NCBI GenBank assembly: GCA_020744425.1 | Contig: JAGMUV010000037.1 | Location: 248,001 to 312,000 of the forward strand | Source of the DNA: Dactylonectria macrodidyma | Taxonomy: Eukaryota > Ascomycota > Sordariomycetes > Hypocreales > Nectriaceae | DNA length: 64,000 nucleotides | Direction of reading: 5' to 3' | In this document: piece by piece, positions 18,542 through 30,081 of the stretch | Numbering within the stretch: the first letter of the stretch is position 1 | Layout: each line of letters opens with the position of its first letter | The notes under the pieces: generated by a model | Seen by the model: only the letters and a program-made list of their open reading frames with translations | Database searches by the model: none | What the model was told of the DNA's origin: nothing | Translations under genes and position numbers: made by a program

Positions 18542-20381
18542 ATGGAGGATACTTCCTCGCCAACTGCCGCGAGCTGCGACAAGCGCATTGACTTTGCATC
18601 ATCGCCCCCGGCAGAGGAGGGGCAGGTGATGAGGCCCATTCCACTTCCCGAGAAGGTGTTGCCGTCCTAAAACGCTATACCCTACCTATGTATGTGACTA
18701 ACGTGCCATGTAGCCCGCAGTTATTGAGGAACGCAACGGCGAGATAGAATTTCGTGTCGTCAACAATGACGGTGAGCGGGAGAGCCTCATCATCCTGAGC
18801 GGGCTGAAATGCGTCTTCCAACAGCAGCTGCCGGAGATGCCCAAGAGCTACATCGCGCGTCTCGTCTACGATAGAGCTCACATGTCCATCGCCATTGTGA
18901 AGAAGCCGCTGGCAGTAGTGGGAGGCATCACATACCGGCCGTTCAAGCTCCGCAATTTCGCCGAGATTGTCTTCTGCGCCGTCTTGTCAGATGAGCAGGT
19001 CAAGGGGTACGGGGCACACCTCATGTCGCATCTGAAGGACTACATCAAGGCATCATCAAACATGATGCATTTCCTGACCTACGCGGACAACTTGGCCATC
19101 GGCTATTTCAAGAAACAGGGTTTTACAAAGGAGATCACGTTGGATGGCTCGATTTGGAAGGGGTGTATAAAAGATTATGAGGGCGGAACTCTCATGCAGT
19201 GCTCTATGCTCCCAAGGATTCGCTACCTTGAGCTAGGCCGCATGCTCCTCAAGCAGAAGGAATGCGTCCATGCCAAGATACGGGCTCTTAGTAAGAGTCA
19301 CGTAGTCCATCAACCTCCGAAACAGTGGGAGAACGGCGTTGTTCCCATTGATCCCCTATCCATCGACGCAATCCGGGCGACGGGTTGGTCACTTGATATG
19401 GACGAGCTGGCTAGACAATCGCGTCATGGCCCGAACTATAAGCAGCTGCTACATCTTCTAAATAACCTGCAGAATCATCAATCATCGTGGCCATTCTCGC
19501 AGCCTGTCAGCCAGGACGACGTCGCCGACTATTATGAAGTCATCAAGGAACCAATGGACCTCAGTACTATGGAGACCAGGCTGGAAGCGGAGCAGTACAT
19601 GACACCTGAGGATTTCATTAAAGACGCCCAGCTCATCTTCGACAACTGTCGGCAATTCAATGGCGAGAATTCGCTGTATGTGAAGTGTGCCAACCAGGCT
19701 TGCAAACAAATAAATCAAATCAAATCGAGCGTCCAATTTGATTTGATTTGGATAAATTTTCCCTCGATTTGATTTGATTTGATTTGATTTGGATCAATTT
19801 GGATCGATTTGATTATTTGGATAGCCCCACTTTTCTCCCGCGATGAGATGCATTGATCTGCTCCTATGTCTGCCTGGAGTCGGCCTCTCTGAGCTGTAAC
19901 ATCTGCCCTGCGAGACTGGATATTTACTCTGGCCCGGAAGACGTCGCAGGAATTGAAAAGAGATCAATTGCTATTCGCGACAGACGTGGATACTTGACCA
20001 TTTCTGGAGTCTTCACCTTGCAATGGGCGGCAACAAGGCCAAAAACTATGGCAGGTAAATTGGGGAGGTGCGAGGGCCCGGTTACCAAAATAGGCAGGAT
20101 CTCGGCGCAAAAGTGGGGCTACCAGCCCTCCTGACACGAGCGCTGATTGGACAATATGTTATCCAAATGAATTCAAATATCCAAATAAATCTGGACCTCC
20201 CGATTTGATTTGATTTGGATAAATTTCTCCTCAATTTGATTTGATTTGATTTGGATAAATTTGATTTGATTTGAATAGATTTGGATTTGATTTATTTGTT
20301 TGCAACCCTGGTGCCAACAAGTTAGAGAAGTACATGTGGAAGCAGGTACGCACGATCCCGGAATGGTCACATTTGGACTAG
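18542..20381 (+). CDS. gcn5: Gcn5-type histone acetyltransferase, bromodomain split by a MITE
   Basis: Exon 1 is 18542-18655; exon 2 starts at 18714 after a 58-bp intron (CTAAC branch, TAG acceptor), giving a [13 protein letters not shown] junction as in fungal Gcn5. The GNAT domain follows ([57 protein letters not shown]), then the bromodomain ([28 protein letters not shown]). Reading stops following Gcn5 at 19694, where a 616-bp element begins. The missing end ([20 protein letters not shown]) resumes at 20319 in the same frame. Without the element the protein would be 385 residues, near the family length. With it, the frame ends at 19772 in foreign sequence and the last bromodomain helix is lost. 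Gcn5 is the catalytic subunit of SAGA and acetylates histone H3. The N-terminal exon is short and its start is the least certain part. Confidence 0.9.
19695..20310. mobile_element. 616-bp hAT-type MITE with exact 8-bp TSD
   Basis: The termini are CAGGCTTGCAAACAAATAAA and the inverse of CAGGGTTGCAAACAAATAAA, nearly perfect over at least 27 bp. TTTGATTTGATTTGGAT arrays follow inside both ends. GTGCCAAC at 19687-19694 is repeated exactly at 20311-20318. The element has no transposase, so it depended on a hAT enzyme elsewhere. The insertion lies in the Gcn5 bromodomain. Confidence 0.9.
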
Positions 20382-20388
20382 TATGATG

Positions 20389-20839
20389 CCATGACTTGGC
20401 TAGCTTGAGCATGCGATATTGGATGCTAAATCAAGGCGGAACGTCATCAGCGTGCTACAGACCGGGGATGGAACGAGCATACGGTTCATGCTGCTGGGCA
20501 TTATGAAGAATACGGGCACGAAGCATCGTTGTAGTGCCATTCGTCGCACTCATCGAGGCTTGATAACGCGTGCAAGAGAGGTGGGGGTTGACTGCGTCGA
20601 GTTCAAGACGTCTATCAGCGCTGGGCGCGAGAGCTTACCGCGGGCGGTACGGCTCGTGGTCGTCAGCGCCGATGTGGTCCAGAGCCCGGAGTTTACGGCA
20701 TATGCGGACGGGCTGCTGGCCGCAGGCTTGGTGCAGCGGATCTTCGTTGACGAGTGCCACACCATCATCATGGACGCGGGCTACCGGGCAAAGCTGGCAG
20801 AGCTGCGGAGCGTGCATCGATACGGGTGCCCGTTGGTGC
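20389..20839 (+). pseudogene. RecQ-like DEAD/DEAH helicase fragment
   Basis: An open reading starting just after the Gcn5 stop shows NVISVLQTGDGTSIRFMLL (a Walker A region whose usual Lys is replaced by Thr), RLVVVSADVV, and RIFVDECHTIIMD (Walker B, DECH). It ends at CPLVLL, where a TAT motif would be expected and an LTR begins. It resembles the N-terminal helicase domain of the large RecQ-like proteins found in many fungi. With no helicase C-domain and an altered Walker A it is a remnant. Confidence 0.7.
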
Positions 20840-20989
20840 TGTTGGAGATCACAAGTGTGAGGCGACCAAGTCGGTGGCAAAGTGTGGAAGGAGGAACATT
20901 CTACAAGAGATCGTGCCTGTATATAAACAGTGGTTCACCTACTGCACTTTTAGCATGAATTAAGCAACTTGAATCTTCCTATTTCAACA
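20840..20989. mobile_element. Solo LTR-like sequence, same family as 43433-43585
   Basis: It starts TGTTGGAGATCACAAGTGTG and ends ATTTCAACA (TG...CA), with about 150 bp closely similar to the solo LTR in H2. Flanks GGTGC and AGTTC do not match, so one side was probably rearranged after insertion. It truncates the helicase remnant. Confidence 0.65.
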
Positions 20990-21156
20990 AGTTCCTACCA
21001 TCAGCTACACAATACGCGACATCCCAAGACTAGGAGGCTAACCGTGCTTAGGTTTGTATTTGACGCATCCAGATCGGGTTCTCAAGGATATTATCGAGGT
21101 TGTCGCTCGGAAGCCTCGCGAAACTTGACTTGGAATTGAGAGCACTTCCATCCACT

Positions 21157-21821
21157 CTATAATAGGATCGACGCACTTATAGCTAGGATGCCAATGTAGC
21201 TGGCTGATACAACACTGGCAGATGAAGATTCTCCACTATCGTCCCCGCTGTCACTTCCGCTTTCGCTTCCGCTGTCAATCACACCCTTACCATCCTTAAC
21301 ACTCGTAATCTTTGTGACGCCATCCGTAGAGAAGCTAACCCCGCGGTTGATACCAGTCCATGCGCAACCGTCGCCAGAGCTAGAGAGCTTGCAGGGCCCG
21401 TTGTCGGAAGACGTACTGGCCGTCTTATCACTATGTCGCTCAACGTCAGCAGCGACCTTCTTGTTCAATGCAAGTCACGACGTGGGATGAAGTGCAGAGC
21501 TAGCCTGCGCAGGGTGGCTTACGTAGGATCATAACAAGCAACGGCGGGATTGGTGGTGTTGGAAAGCATGCAGATGTTATCCGCCTTGCAACACAGGTGA
21601 TCATCGTTGCCCCGCAGATACGACGTGGAAGAATTCGTGAACTGCGTGTCGGTGCCGCTGCGGATGCAGACGATGGCTTCGACGTTGGATTCGACAAAGT
21701 TGACGTAGCAAAGAGTGTCAATGTCGTTCATGGTATCGCCATCCCCCTGGGCGAAAGCAGAGCTTGACAGGAATGCAACAGTGGCAACTGACGCCAAAGC
21801 ACATGAAATAGCGAAGCGCAT
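21157..21821 (-). CDS. Small secreted Cys-rich protein with GPI-type C-terminus
   Basis: Exons 21821-21523 and 21415-21157 join across a 107-bp intron (GTAAGC donor, CTGAC branch) to 185 residues. There is a signal peptide (MRFAISCALASVATVAFLSS, cleavage likely after AFAQ) and a mature region with eight Cys, two adjacent (HLCCKAD). A Ser/Gly/Asp-rich spacer leads to a hydrophobic tail (SASYIGILAISASILL) typical of GPI attachment. It is probably a cell-wall or plasma-membrane surface protein; no specific function can be read. I chose the splice join from frame and Cys context; an unspliced reading would stop at 21519. Confidence 0.75.
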
Positions 21822-24046
21822 CTTTTGGTTGGTTTTGGGATGGTCGAGAATTCAAGTGAGATGTCTGCTGGCGACGAAGCGAGGTGTTGTAAAATGAAAG
21901 GGAGATTGAAGTCGCAAACAGGTGCGGATCTTCTACTAAATACACCTCAATGGTAAAGCCTCACAGAGGCGGCATTAAAGCAAGTTGAGGGGTAAATCGT
22001 CAAGAGTTGTGCTCCTAACACGGGATATTCCGCCGTCACACCTTTGTAGCTGGGGCTGAATTTCAATAAGCTTATTGAACGCTAGGTCCAATAGTACAAT
22101 GTGCGCGGTAGGAGCAAGAGTATGATTCGTTGGGGAGGACGCCTCCGAATGTGTCGCTAAGGGGCCAGGCCAAACACGGTTGTCTGCCACAACCACAGAT
22201 TATAAACTAATTTCCACCTAATTTCCACCAAGGCAGTAAGGCAGAATCGAGCGCTGATCAGGGGCTCGAACTTGGTATGAATCGTGTGGCAAGGAGTGCT
22301 TTCTCCAGGGTGATGACCTAGTACAGTGGCAACTTAAATGCACCCTACTGTACATTTTCTTGTGCAGTTCAGATTCAACAAGTCAAGCTTTCCAGAAGTT
22401 GCCAAAGCTCGCTTTGGGGGCAGTATAGCCATAGTTCTGGCCTGGTTGGTCCTGGCTTGGGCATAAGCATTCATGTGTCAGCAGTAATAGCACCTGTCCC
22501 TGGGGTTTGCTGTAGTCCTGGTGCTTGAGAGTCTCCTGGGCTTGCCAAGTGTGGCCCAAACAAGCATTCTACTACTAGCAACCGTCTGAGCTAGCGTTCC
22601 CGAGACGGATGCCACTAGTCAAACATCCACTTGCGGGGGCCAAGATAAGCTTGACGAGCGGGCAGTACACGGTCCGCACCCAAAGTTAGGTAGTGACAGA
22701 AACGGGAATCCAGATGGGGAGTCGGCTACAAAAACGGGAATCCAAATGGGCATTCGGCTGCTCCATCTCAGACTACTGAGGTGGCGAGGCTGGTCTTAGC
22801 GCAGTCTCCGTCTGCTGCTGGCGGGTCGAGGTCGCCACAGTACCCCAAGAGATTCTAGACTGCCCTCTTGACGCCGAGCTAAACTCGGGTTGGAGGCAGA
22901 GGCTTCAGATGATTCGTCGTTACCATGTCATCCCTTGGTGTGACAACACGCTAATGGCATGATCCGTTAGCAGAGCCGTGTCCAAGCCTCGGCGCCACGG
23001 GGCTGTGATAGTGGCGGCGCCGCTCATCATACCCGTAGCCGTCGATTGGCCGGCCCAGACCAGCCTGAACGGGAGGCGGCTCAGGGACTCAGGGGCACAC
23101 CGAGACTTGCTCTAGACGACCTAGTCCCTGACCAACCGCAAGCTTACTGCCTTAGACTGTCTCCAGTTCCGGCAGAGTGAAAGCCCATTAAATGGCACGG
23201 GGAGGTTGTTTATCCCGTGAGACAAGATGAGCCACACAGAGGCGCTGGCTGAATACAGCGATAAGAAGGTCTTTCCTCTTAACGGGGTACATCTGGCGGA
23301 GCCTGGCCTGTTGTGACATTGGAGGACATGAGGATACTCGATTAACATAGGCCCTGTATAAAGTTAATGACCCGGAAGAAGCACTCGGTCAAGAAGCAGA
23401 GGAAGACGTCTGCGATAAGGGCGTTGTAGAGAGCATGCGGTTTATTAGATGTACCAGAGCGACAGTAAGGCTATTATTAAGAGCTGAGGGCCCTATTAGC
23501 ACATGAACTGGGAGGGGGAACTAGATGCTTAATAGTAGGAAAAAAAACCATAACAGTAATATTAACAGCGATCAAAATATATAATACTATTAGCTTTCAT
23601 ATTGTCAGGGCTGGTTACACACAAGGGAGTGAAGAGGGCGGACACGCTGCAAGATAGCAGCTAGCTAGTAGGAATGATGCTGGTGACTGTATTGATCTCT
23701 GACCCCTTTTTGCCTTCTTCCTCTAGTAGCTCTTCTTATAGCCAGGTCTAGTATCCCTCCTTCCCATACCCTAGCTAGCTAGCTGTAGCTTAGCTGCTTA
23801 GGTCTAGCTAGTTTGATTGGTCTTCTTAATCCTGAGACTCCGGCCCGGCCGGGCCTCTCGTAACCCGGTCGGAGCTCTCGGATCCGGCCGGTTGCGCTTA
23901 GCCCGTGTTCCATAACTCCCTCAGCCACTGGCTAGCTGAAACCTAGCTGTGGCAAATCTGTGGCGTAGCTGCGACCTTGGGGCTGTTAGGCGCGGCCGCC
24001 ACTGTGTGACGGTGGATTTCTGCAGTTAGGGCCCCATAGACCCTTC
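21822..24046. other. 2.2 kb without supported genes
   Basis: There is a short direct repeat at about 22695-22760 (ACGGGAATCCA...GGGCATTCGGCT-type units), an AT-rich stretch near 23,560-23,600 and AGCTAGCTAG-type low complexity at 23,740-23,830. Open frames such as 23121-23348 (minus) show no recognisable domain. Confidence 0.45.
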
Positions 24047-25690
24047 TTGTGGCTTTTGGCCTCTGACAGCGCCACCGTCGCGTCCCTCTTGAGACAACAA
24101 GGCCGGGAAAGGCCTATCGGTGTACACTGGGTAGGCAGGTTCATGAAACGACATTCGACCATAAAGACGAAGATAGGGAAAGTCAGGGGGCATCGAGATT
24201 CAATTCTTTTACTCCAATGGCCGTCAATTGGTACTTTGATATCCGGGAAAACGAGTATAGCTAGATCAAGCCTGAGAACACAGTTAATGTTGATGAGAGC
24301 GGTATCATGGCTGGATTTGGTGAGTATTTATCTTTTTCGTTATAAAACCCACTAATCCATTCCGAATCTAGGCCTGGATTCCTTAAATATCGGAAGTAGC
24401 GATCCCAAGAGGAAGGCCTTCCTCAAAGGCTCTCAGTCACGCGCTTGGACTAGCTTTATCGAAGCCGTGACAGCAGATGGCCGTCTTCTAAAACCAGGGA
24501 TTATTTCCAAAGGCAAAGAACTTCAGCAGCAGTGGTTTATCAATGAGTTCAAGAAGATAGCCGACTGGTATTATATCACTTCTGAAAACGGCTGGACGAA
24601 CAACCATATCGCAGTTGAGTGGCTCAAAGAGGTCTATCTGCCTCAAACCCGGCCAGAAGATGAGTCTGATGCGAGGCTTATTGTATTAGATGGTCATGGA
24701 AGCCATGTATCTGTGAGTTTCTAGCTGGTCTGAATCATCCACGTCGCTGACTCGAAATCCAGGATGAGTGGATGGCTACCTGCTTTTTAAGCAATGTATA
24801 TTGTTGTTACCTGCCAGCTCATTGCTCTCATGGCCTCCAGCCACTGGATAATGGCGTTTTTAATGCCTCCAAAGCTGCCCATCGCAAAGAACTGCAAAAA
24901 TTGTCAAGCCTGACTGATTCTGCGCCGGTGGATAAGGTCAACTTCATCAAGGCATATGCCAAAGCCAGGGAAGTAGGTATGACTAAGAAAAATATCCTCT
25001 CTGGTTGGAGAGTGACTGGAAATTGGCCAATTTCACGACGGAAAGCCCTCATACATCCAGAGATTCAGCCAGACAAGAAGGAAACGACGCCTACATCAGA
25101 GGGCCGCAGCGACGGGCAACGCGACTCTGATAATACGCCAAAGACCAGCCGTCATATCAGAGATCTGGGAAAGAACAAGAGCCCTTCAACCAGAAGACGG
25201 TATTCTGTGATATCGAAAGGGTTTGAAGCCCAGGAGTCAAAGATAGCCTCGCTGAGCGCAAGAATCACCAGTCTGGAGGAGGAAGTTGGCCGGTTGAGTA
25301 GAGGCAAGAAGAGGAAGGCGATACCCAATCCCAACAAGAAGTTCATGACATTAGCCGAGGCTCTAGTGGCTGGTGAAACTATTTCCGAGCCAAACCAGGC
25401 AATTGAAGAGACACGGGCTGTTGAGGATGTGATTGAGGTGGGAGGGATGCAGGAGGATGAAAGTTCAAATTCGGAGGCGGAAGAGTTACCCGTCATACGC
25501 ACCCGCGCAGGCCGTGAGGTAAAAAGACCGAGAAAATATTAAAATTCATTCAATTATAACCCGAATTCTAGAAATAACTGTATTCTTATTATTTTCGGTG
25601 ATTTTTCCCATCAGGTTGAAAAGTTGCACTTTGTATGGCAAAACTTTTTTTTTGCTTGCCGGTAGGTGGGTACTGCATGGTACACTGGCA
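24047..25690 (+). pseudogene. Second Fot1/pogo copy, decayed at the 5' side
   Basis: The reading parallels the transposase at 5951-7643: VGRFMKRHSTIKTKIGK, then a frameshift, then IKPENTVNVDESGIMAGFG preceded by an in-frame TAG, an intron with GTGAGT, FIEAVTADGRLLKPGI, LDGHGSHVS, a second intron, HCSHGLQPLDNGVFNASKAA and a complete C-terminus ending KRPRKY at 25542. The HTH part is truncated. A terminus resembling that of the first copy (T run, then GCTTGCCGG...ACTGCATGGTA) lies near 25,645-25,685. It is inactive but shows what the C-terminus looked like before the MITE hit the other copy. Confidence 0.8.
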
Positions 25691-25909
25691 GGATTGAAAC
25701 ACATGCCTTCGTCTCCTGTGAGCGATTGAAGGTACATTTCTCGTCACTAATCGAAACAGCGCCGTATTCGCTCAACAAAACATTATATCGGCATCTCCAG
25801 CCTTGTCCCTGGGTCCGTTACAGTTCCCCACTCTCCTCTCCTTGTACTTGGGAAAACAGCCATTACCAGCGGCTGCGCAGTGCGTTGAGCCAACCATTGA
25901 CTGACAAGT

Positions 25910-26476
25910 TTAAGCCAAAGTCTTTCCGTGCTTTTTGACTCCAGCGGAGGTTTTTGAGGGGCGTGATAGATAATTGTTGTTGCCTTTAGGCCCCGTCTGA
26001 CGCCTGGCTGCATAGATTTCGAAGAGCATAGTTGATGGTATGTCATCTTGCCTTTCAGAAAGGCTGATGGGAATCGACGGGCAAGAGAATGAACTACCAA
26101 TGCTGGCATGGGGCTCGAATGGCCTTCCGGACTCGAGGCGGAAGGCGGCTCCTCCATACATGTCTGTGCTGTGTTGCTCGCGTAGTCTCAAAATCGCATC
26201 CTTCAGGGAAGCCACCTCGTCTTCACATCTTTCAAGGCTGGCCAAATGCTTCCATTCACGAAGGCGAGCCATTCTTTCGGTCGTCCTTTTAATTCGGTTT
26301 TCCTTCTTCGTCATTTGATCGCATACTTTGCATTTTTTTGCTTCGTCCTGCCGCTCATACACGAGCTTCAATCCGCAGGTCTCTCCAATGCGGTACTCTT
26401 TGTTGCATTGCTGCAGAAACTTGCCCCACTTCCAATTGCCGCAAGCCCAGACCACCTGGTCGAAGTAACACATCAT
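25910..26476 (-). CDS. Short conserved fungal protein (MCYFDQ...CG.WKWG type)
   Basis: A single-exon 188-residue frame with tandem ATGs at the start. The N-terminus reads MMCYFDQVVWACGNWKWGKF, then CNKEYRIGETCGLKLV and KKCKVCDQ. This matches a family I recognise in many filamentous ascomycetes by its fixed Cys/Trp/Gly spacing, which suggests a small zinc-binding fold. A basic coiled coil follows (about 70-110), then a low-complexity tail. The biochemical function is unknown. The frame is intact, with about 220 bp between its stop and the pogo terminus. Confidence 0.7.
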   Translation of the reverse strand: MMCYFDQVVWACGNWKWGKFLQQCNKEYRIGETCGLKLVYERQDEAKKCKVCDQMTKKENRIKRTTERMARLREWKHLASLERCEDEVASLKDAILRLREQHSTDMYGGAAFRLESGRPFEPHASIGSSFSCPSIPISLSERQDDIPSTMLFEIYAARRQTGPKGNNNYLSRPSKTSAGVKKHGKTLA

Positions 26477-27344
26477 GAAACTGAGTGAGGTAAAGTGAAA
26501 CAGAAGAGGATTTCAGCCTGGAATGAGGTCTTTCGTGGCTAGCTGCTGCGCTCTTTGCTTATGTACTCAACCAAAAGCTATTGATTGAGTCTTTTCAAAT
26601 TTTCACGATGACTCCGTTCGGTGGACACGAAAGTCATTTTGCCCTCTTTAGTCGATCAGCAGGGGATAAATCACACAGACCCGCCAATCACCACGATGCC
26701 TTCGCCAACAGACGAACAGGGGGGAACCAACAGAACGTAGTAGTGGCAACATCATCGCACGTAATCCTTGAGACGGACGAAAGGAGACTATGCACCCGCT
26801 CTTCTCACGTCGGTGCCTTCTTGCCTCATCTTTGGCCATGGCGCACTCGCCCACCTGTACGAGAGACTAGACCTGTTCCCGTTCACCTTACTCGCCAATT
26901 GGTGCCCTGAACCTTGCTAAGCCGGGTAAAGGTTCTTCAATGACAGAATTGCACTCTGCCCACCTCCGGCGCTCTCGGCTTGGCAAGTGAGGTATAGGCC
27001 CGACGAGATTATCACGGAGTAATTTAAGATGCGGAACCTTTGCAAAACTTGGCCGAGGCCCGTATAAGCTGCTTATGCTACTGGACAACGGCTACCACAC
27101 CAATCCCGACGTAACGGTACGCTAGCCGCGTCGCCAAGTCAGGTAAGCCATACACTACTGTAACTAAAACAACCTGAAGCATTGATTAACTCCAGATGAC
27201 ATCAGTTCCCACTTTATGGCAAGGCATCACTAGTCCATTACCCAGTACAAACACTTAAAAAAGGGGGACCCTCAGGTGTGCTCGAAGCAACATCCGGCGA
27301 GCATTCGTGCTAAGTACAAGATTACCCACACCTACCTTCTAAAA
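26477..27344. other. Intergenic, nothing recognised
   Basis: No convincing coding frame, terminal repeat or LTR was found in this 0.9-kb stretch. Confidence 0.4.
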
Positions 27345-27378
27345 TACTACCAGAAAAAAAAAGGGCGTAATAAATCTA
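27345..27378 (+). mobile_element. 34-bp LINE 3' micro-insertion with 13-bp TSD
   Basis: TACTACCAGAAAAAAAAAGG followed by GCGTAATAAAT is bounded by CTACCTTCTAAAA at 27332-27344 and 27379-27391. GGGCGTAATAAA is the shared LINE 3' signature. It is the shortest such fragment in the window. Confidence 0.6.
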
Positions 27379-27869
27379 CTACCTTCTAAAAGCGGTTGTG
27401 TGGGTCGGCTTGTTCAAACGCTGACGAAGGGAGCTGTGGGTCCGGGTTTTCAGGGAGAAGTTCCGAGTCACAGCCTGACGTTGGACAGGTTCTCTCTTTG
27501 CGGCCCGAATCGCCCATATCGGGTAGCTGCTTCGATTTTGTCCAATGTCTCCTTCATCCTTGGACACAGAAGCTATCGGATTTGCGGGCTCGGACTCAGG
27601 CTCAGTGTTGATGTCGGAGTCCATCTGCGTAAATATACTTAGTACTACCGGTAGGAGTAATCGAGATGGATGAATTGACTTATCTATCTCACGTTCCAAC
27701 TTTTCGACCCTAGGTTCCAAACTTTCCTTGAGCTCGTCATTTTGTTGTTTTGCTCCCGCATTTCGCCCAACTCTTGCTTTTTACGGGTTCGAAACTTGCG
27801 TTGATGTGCCGCATTGTATTCTCGCCTTCGCTGCTCGCTCAATGCGTATTCATCCTCTCGCAAAGACAT
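27379..27869 (-). pseudogene. bZIP-type transcription factor with a frameshift in the zipper
   Basis: Minus strand: MSLREDEYALSEQRRREYN, then AAHQRKFRTRKKQELGEM gives an N-x7-R bZIP basic region. The zipper then breaks at an A-rich run (about 27,725-27,745): the first frame runs into a stop, while a neighbouring frame continues NDELKESLEPRVEKLEREI with Leu/hydrophobic heptads and an acidic tail (MDSDINTEPESEPAN). One extra or missing A in the run would restore continuity, so a real frameshift or a homopolymer error are both possible. The C-terminal end is not well defined. Confidence 0.55.
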
Positions 27870-29145
27870 CTTGGGGACTGTGGACTGGACAGTTTCCGGA
27901 CCACACTGGCATGTCTGCCAGGGTGTCTCATACGAGATTGGTCAAGAGGAGGCGGGGTTGGTAGGATCAAGAGCAAATTGCTAGCCCAAGCTTGGTTTGA
28001 CTCTAGCGTCGTGCCCGTACTTCAGTGTAGAGCAATCTCCGATAGCCCTGCAAGGCGCTAGGCAAGGGAGCATGCACGAATAGGTGGGGAAATCACATCA
28101 GCGCAGACCTCAAAGGGCCGAGGTTCATCACTGCCCTCGGACCGCATCTTGTGGGCGACTCTCAGAACTTGAATAATCCGCCACCTGCCAACCATGCTTC
28201 GTACATCCGGAAGTGTCTGGTAATGAGTATGCCATCTCCGTACATCAAAATCCATTTAGTGTTCCAGCATCGTAGCTCCATAATGCACACATACTATCCG
28301 TGCAGGCGCGGTACTTATTTTATGACGATGATACGTTGGAAACAATTTGCGGGAGCTTGCGCGACGCAATCCCATGGAGAGGAATAGCTACCCTTGAGCT
28401 AGAGACCGTGAAAAGGATGGCGCGCGCGAACAAGCCTGGATAAGGAAATAGCTAAGGGCCCCGCCTTCTTCAGATGGACATCTATAGGATATCCTTGTCC
28501 TTACTCCTTTGGGCCCCACAAGTCCATTAGTGTTCCTCCATGGCAAAATCCGATTTACGGTATAAATTAAGGGTTAGAACAAGTGGTTGTAACAGGTCAA
28601 TATACAACCATCCAAACCTAAATTCCAAAATGAAGAAACAGGATTTGAGAAACCGCGTTTCGCAACTCCTATGTATCAAGAAAATACAACCCGAGGCGCA
28701 GATAACAGTCCTGAGCCTTATACCTTGAAACCTTTGCGTTATCAGCGCTGCTCGTCGCGTGTGTTACCCGGGGCAAGCGTGACGGCCTCGGCAACTGCGC
28801 GTCAGACGGTGATCTGACGAAGCTCGGACAGTTGAGCATGTCTATTCTCAGAGATCAGCACGAGCCCTCTCTGTCACACTTGATCACTTGACGCTTCATG
28901 GCAGCCAACTGAGCCAATCCTGCGGTTAATCCATTTTGTGTTTTCGGGGGGGGGGCAGATGCACCACCGCAGATCGGCGATGGATGGCACTGGAGACCGG
29001 TCAAGGTTTGCCATTGCACGTGCGACAGGCTCCCTGAGGGGATGGTTGGAAACGAACTCTACAAGTATCTGCACTCCCCATGACCGGAAGGCCTCGCCCT
29101 CCCCCAAAGCTATCATCCGCAACACCTGCCATTTCCTCGTACACA
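27870..29145. other. Intergenic, nothing recognised
   Basis: Open frames here (28151-28387, 28874-29233 and others) overlap in several frames and lack domains. No transposon ends were seen. Confidence 0.4.
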
Positions 29146-30003
29146 ATGACTGCGAACAACCACCAAGACGGAGCGACTCAAGGCCGCTTCGCAGCGTCAA
29201 ACGGCGGTCTCCGTCCGTCAAGCCCTTCCACACTACAATCCTTTCCCTTCCAACCCGGCAGTCTGGCTGGCGACCTGGCAGACACGTTTGGCAACCTCAC
29301 GCTGGAGAACTCTGGGTGCACCGATGACCCTACCATCATGACCGAGTACCTAGGCAATCTCAAGCACGCCACAAAAGCCTCCGCCTCATCCAATACAGCC
29401 CATTCTTCTACAAGGCAATTCCCTTATTCACCCAGCGTAGCCGGATCCATTAGCAATAGCGAGCCAACGACTCAAGACTGCTCCACTCCGCCGACCCTCA
29501 AAACTGGACGAGTTCTGCCTCGACCAGGGAATGAAAAGACTTCATTCATATATTGTATGTCCTAAACTCCGACCGGTGATCGCTCTCCCACACCACTAAC
29601 TTCAGTTCGACCAGCAGGCCGCGATGGTATTGCCCTATCACCCACAGACGACGACCTTCCTTACAAGCAGTTATCAAGCACGGACAAACCCTGCAATTCT
29701 GCTCTCCATCGGTCTCCCCCGCATTCACTCCACACCGAAGGGGACCAAACCTGCGAATCCACAAGGACTCCGCCGACTTCCCCTCAACAACGCAACACCA
29801 ACACCAAGCAGGACTTTGGTTTAAGTTGCAATGACAGTCTACAGCCTCCAACTACTATCACTGATGGAGTCGAAGAGAAGTCCAAAGACCGGCCAAGTTC
29901 CCCTTTGACAGAGCAAGAAACACCTCCACCCCCCTCTGCCAGGGCTTCTCTCAATCAAATGTGGAGCCAGGGTGGCTTTCCTTTTCACGCATACGTGCTG
30001 TAA
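29146..30003 (+). CDS. Predicted disordered Ser/Thr/Pro-rich protein, two exons
   Basis: Exons 29146-29554 and 29606-30003 (51-bp intron, GTATGT donor) join in frame to 268 residues. The composition is rich in Ser, Thr, Pro, Asn and Gln with no recognised domain. The C-terminus reads SLNQMWSQGGFPFHAYVL. An in-frame ATG at 29080 would add 22 residues. The second exon is open only in the frame chosen by splicing, which supports the model. The next possible gene starts 79 bp after the stop. Function unknown. Confidence 0.5.
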
Positions 30004-30081
30004 CTACATCACCCAGTCCTACATATCAATATCACTCCTCAATAACATCTCCCATATCATCATTTTCATTGAAATTTTATA

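Noticed and set aside
20840..20989. A complete LTR insertion with target duplication
   Set aside because: The five flanking bases differ (GGTGC and AGTTC). I call it an LTR by similarity only.
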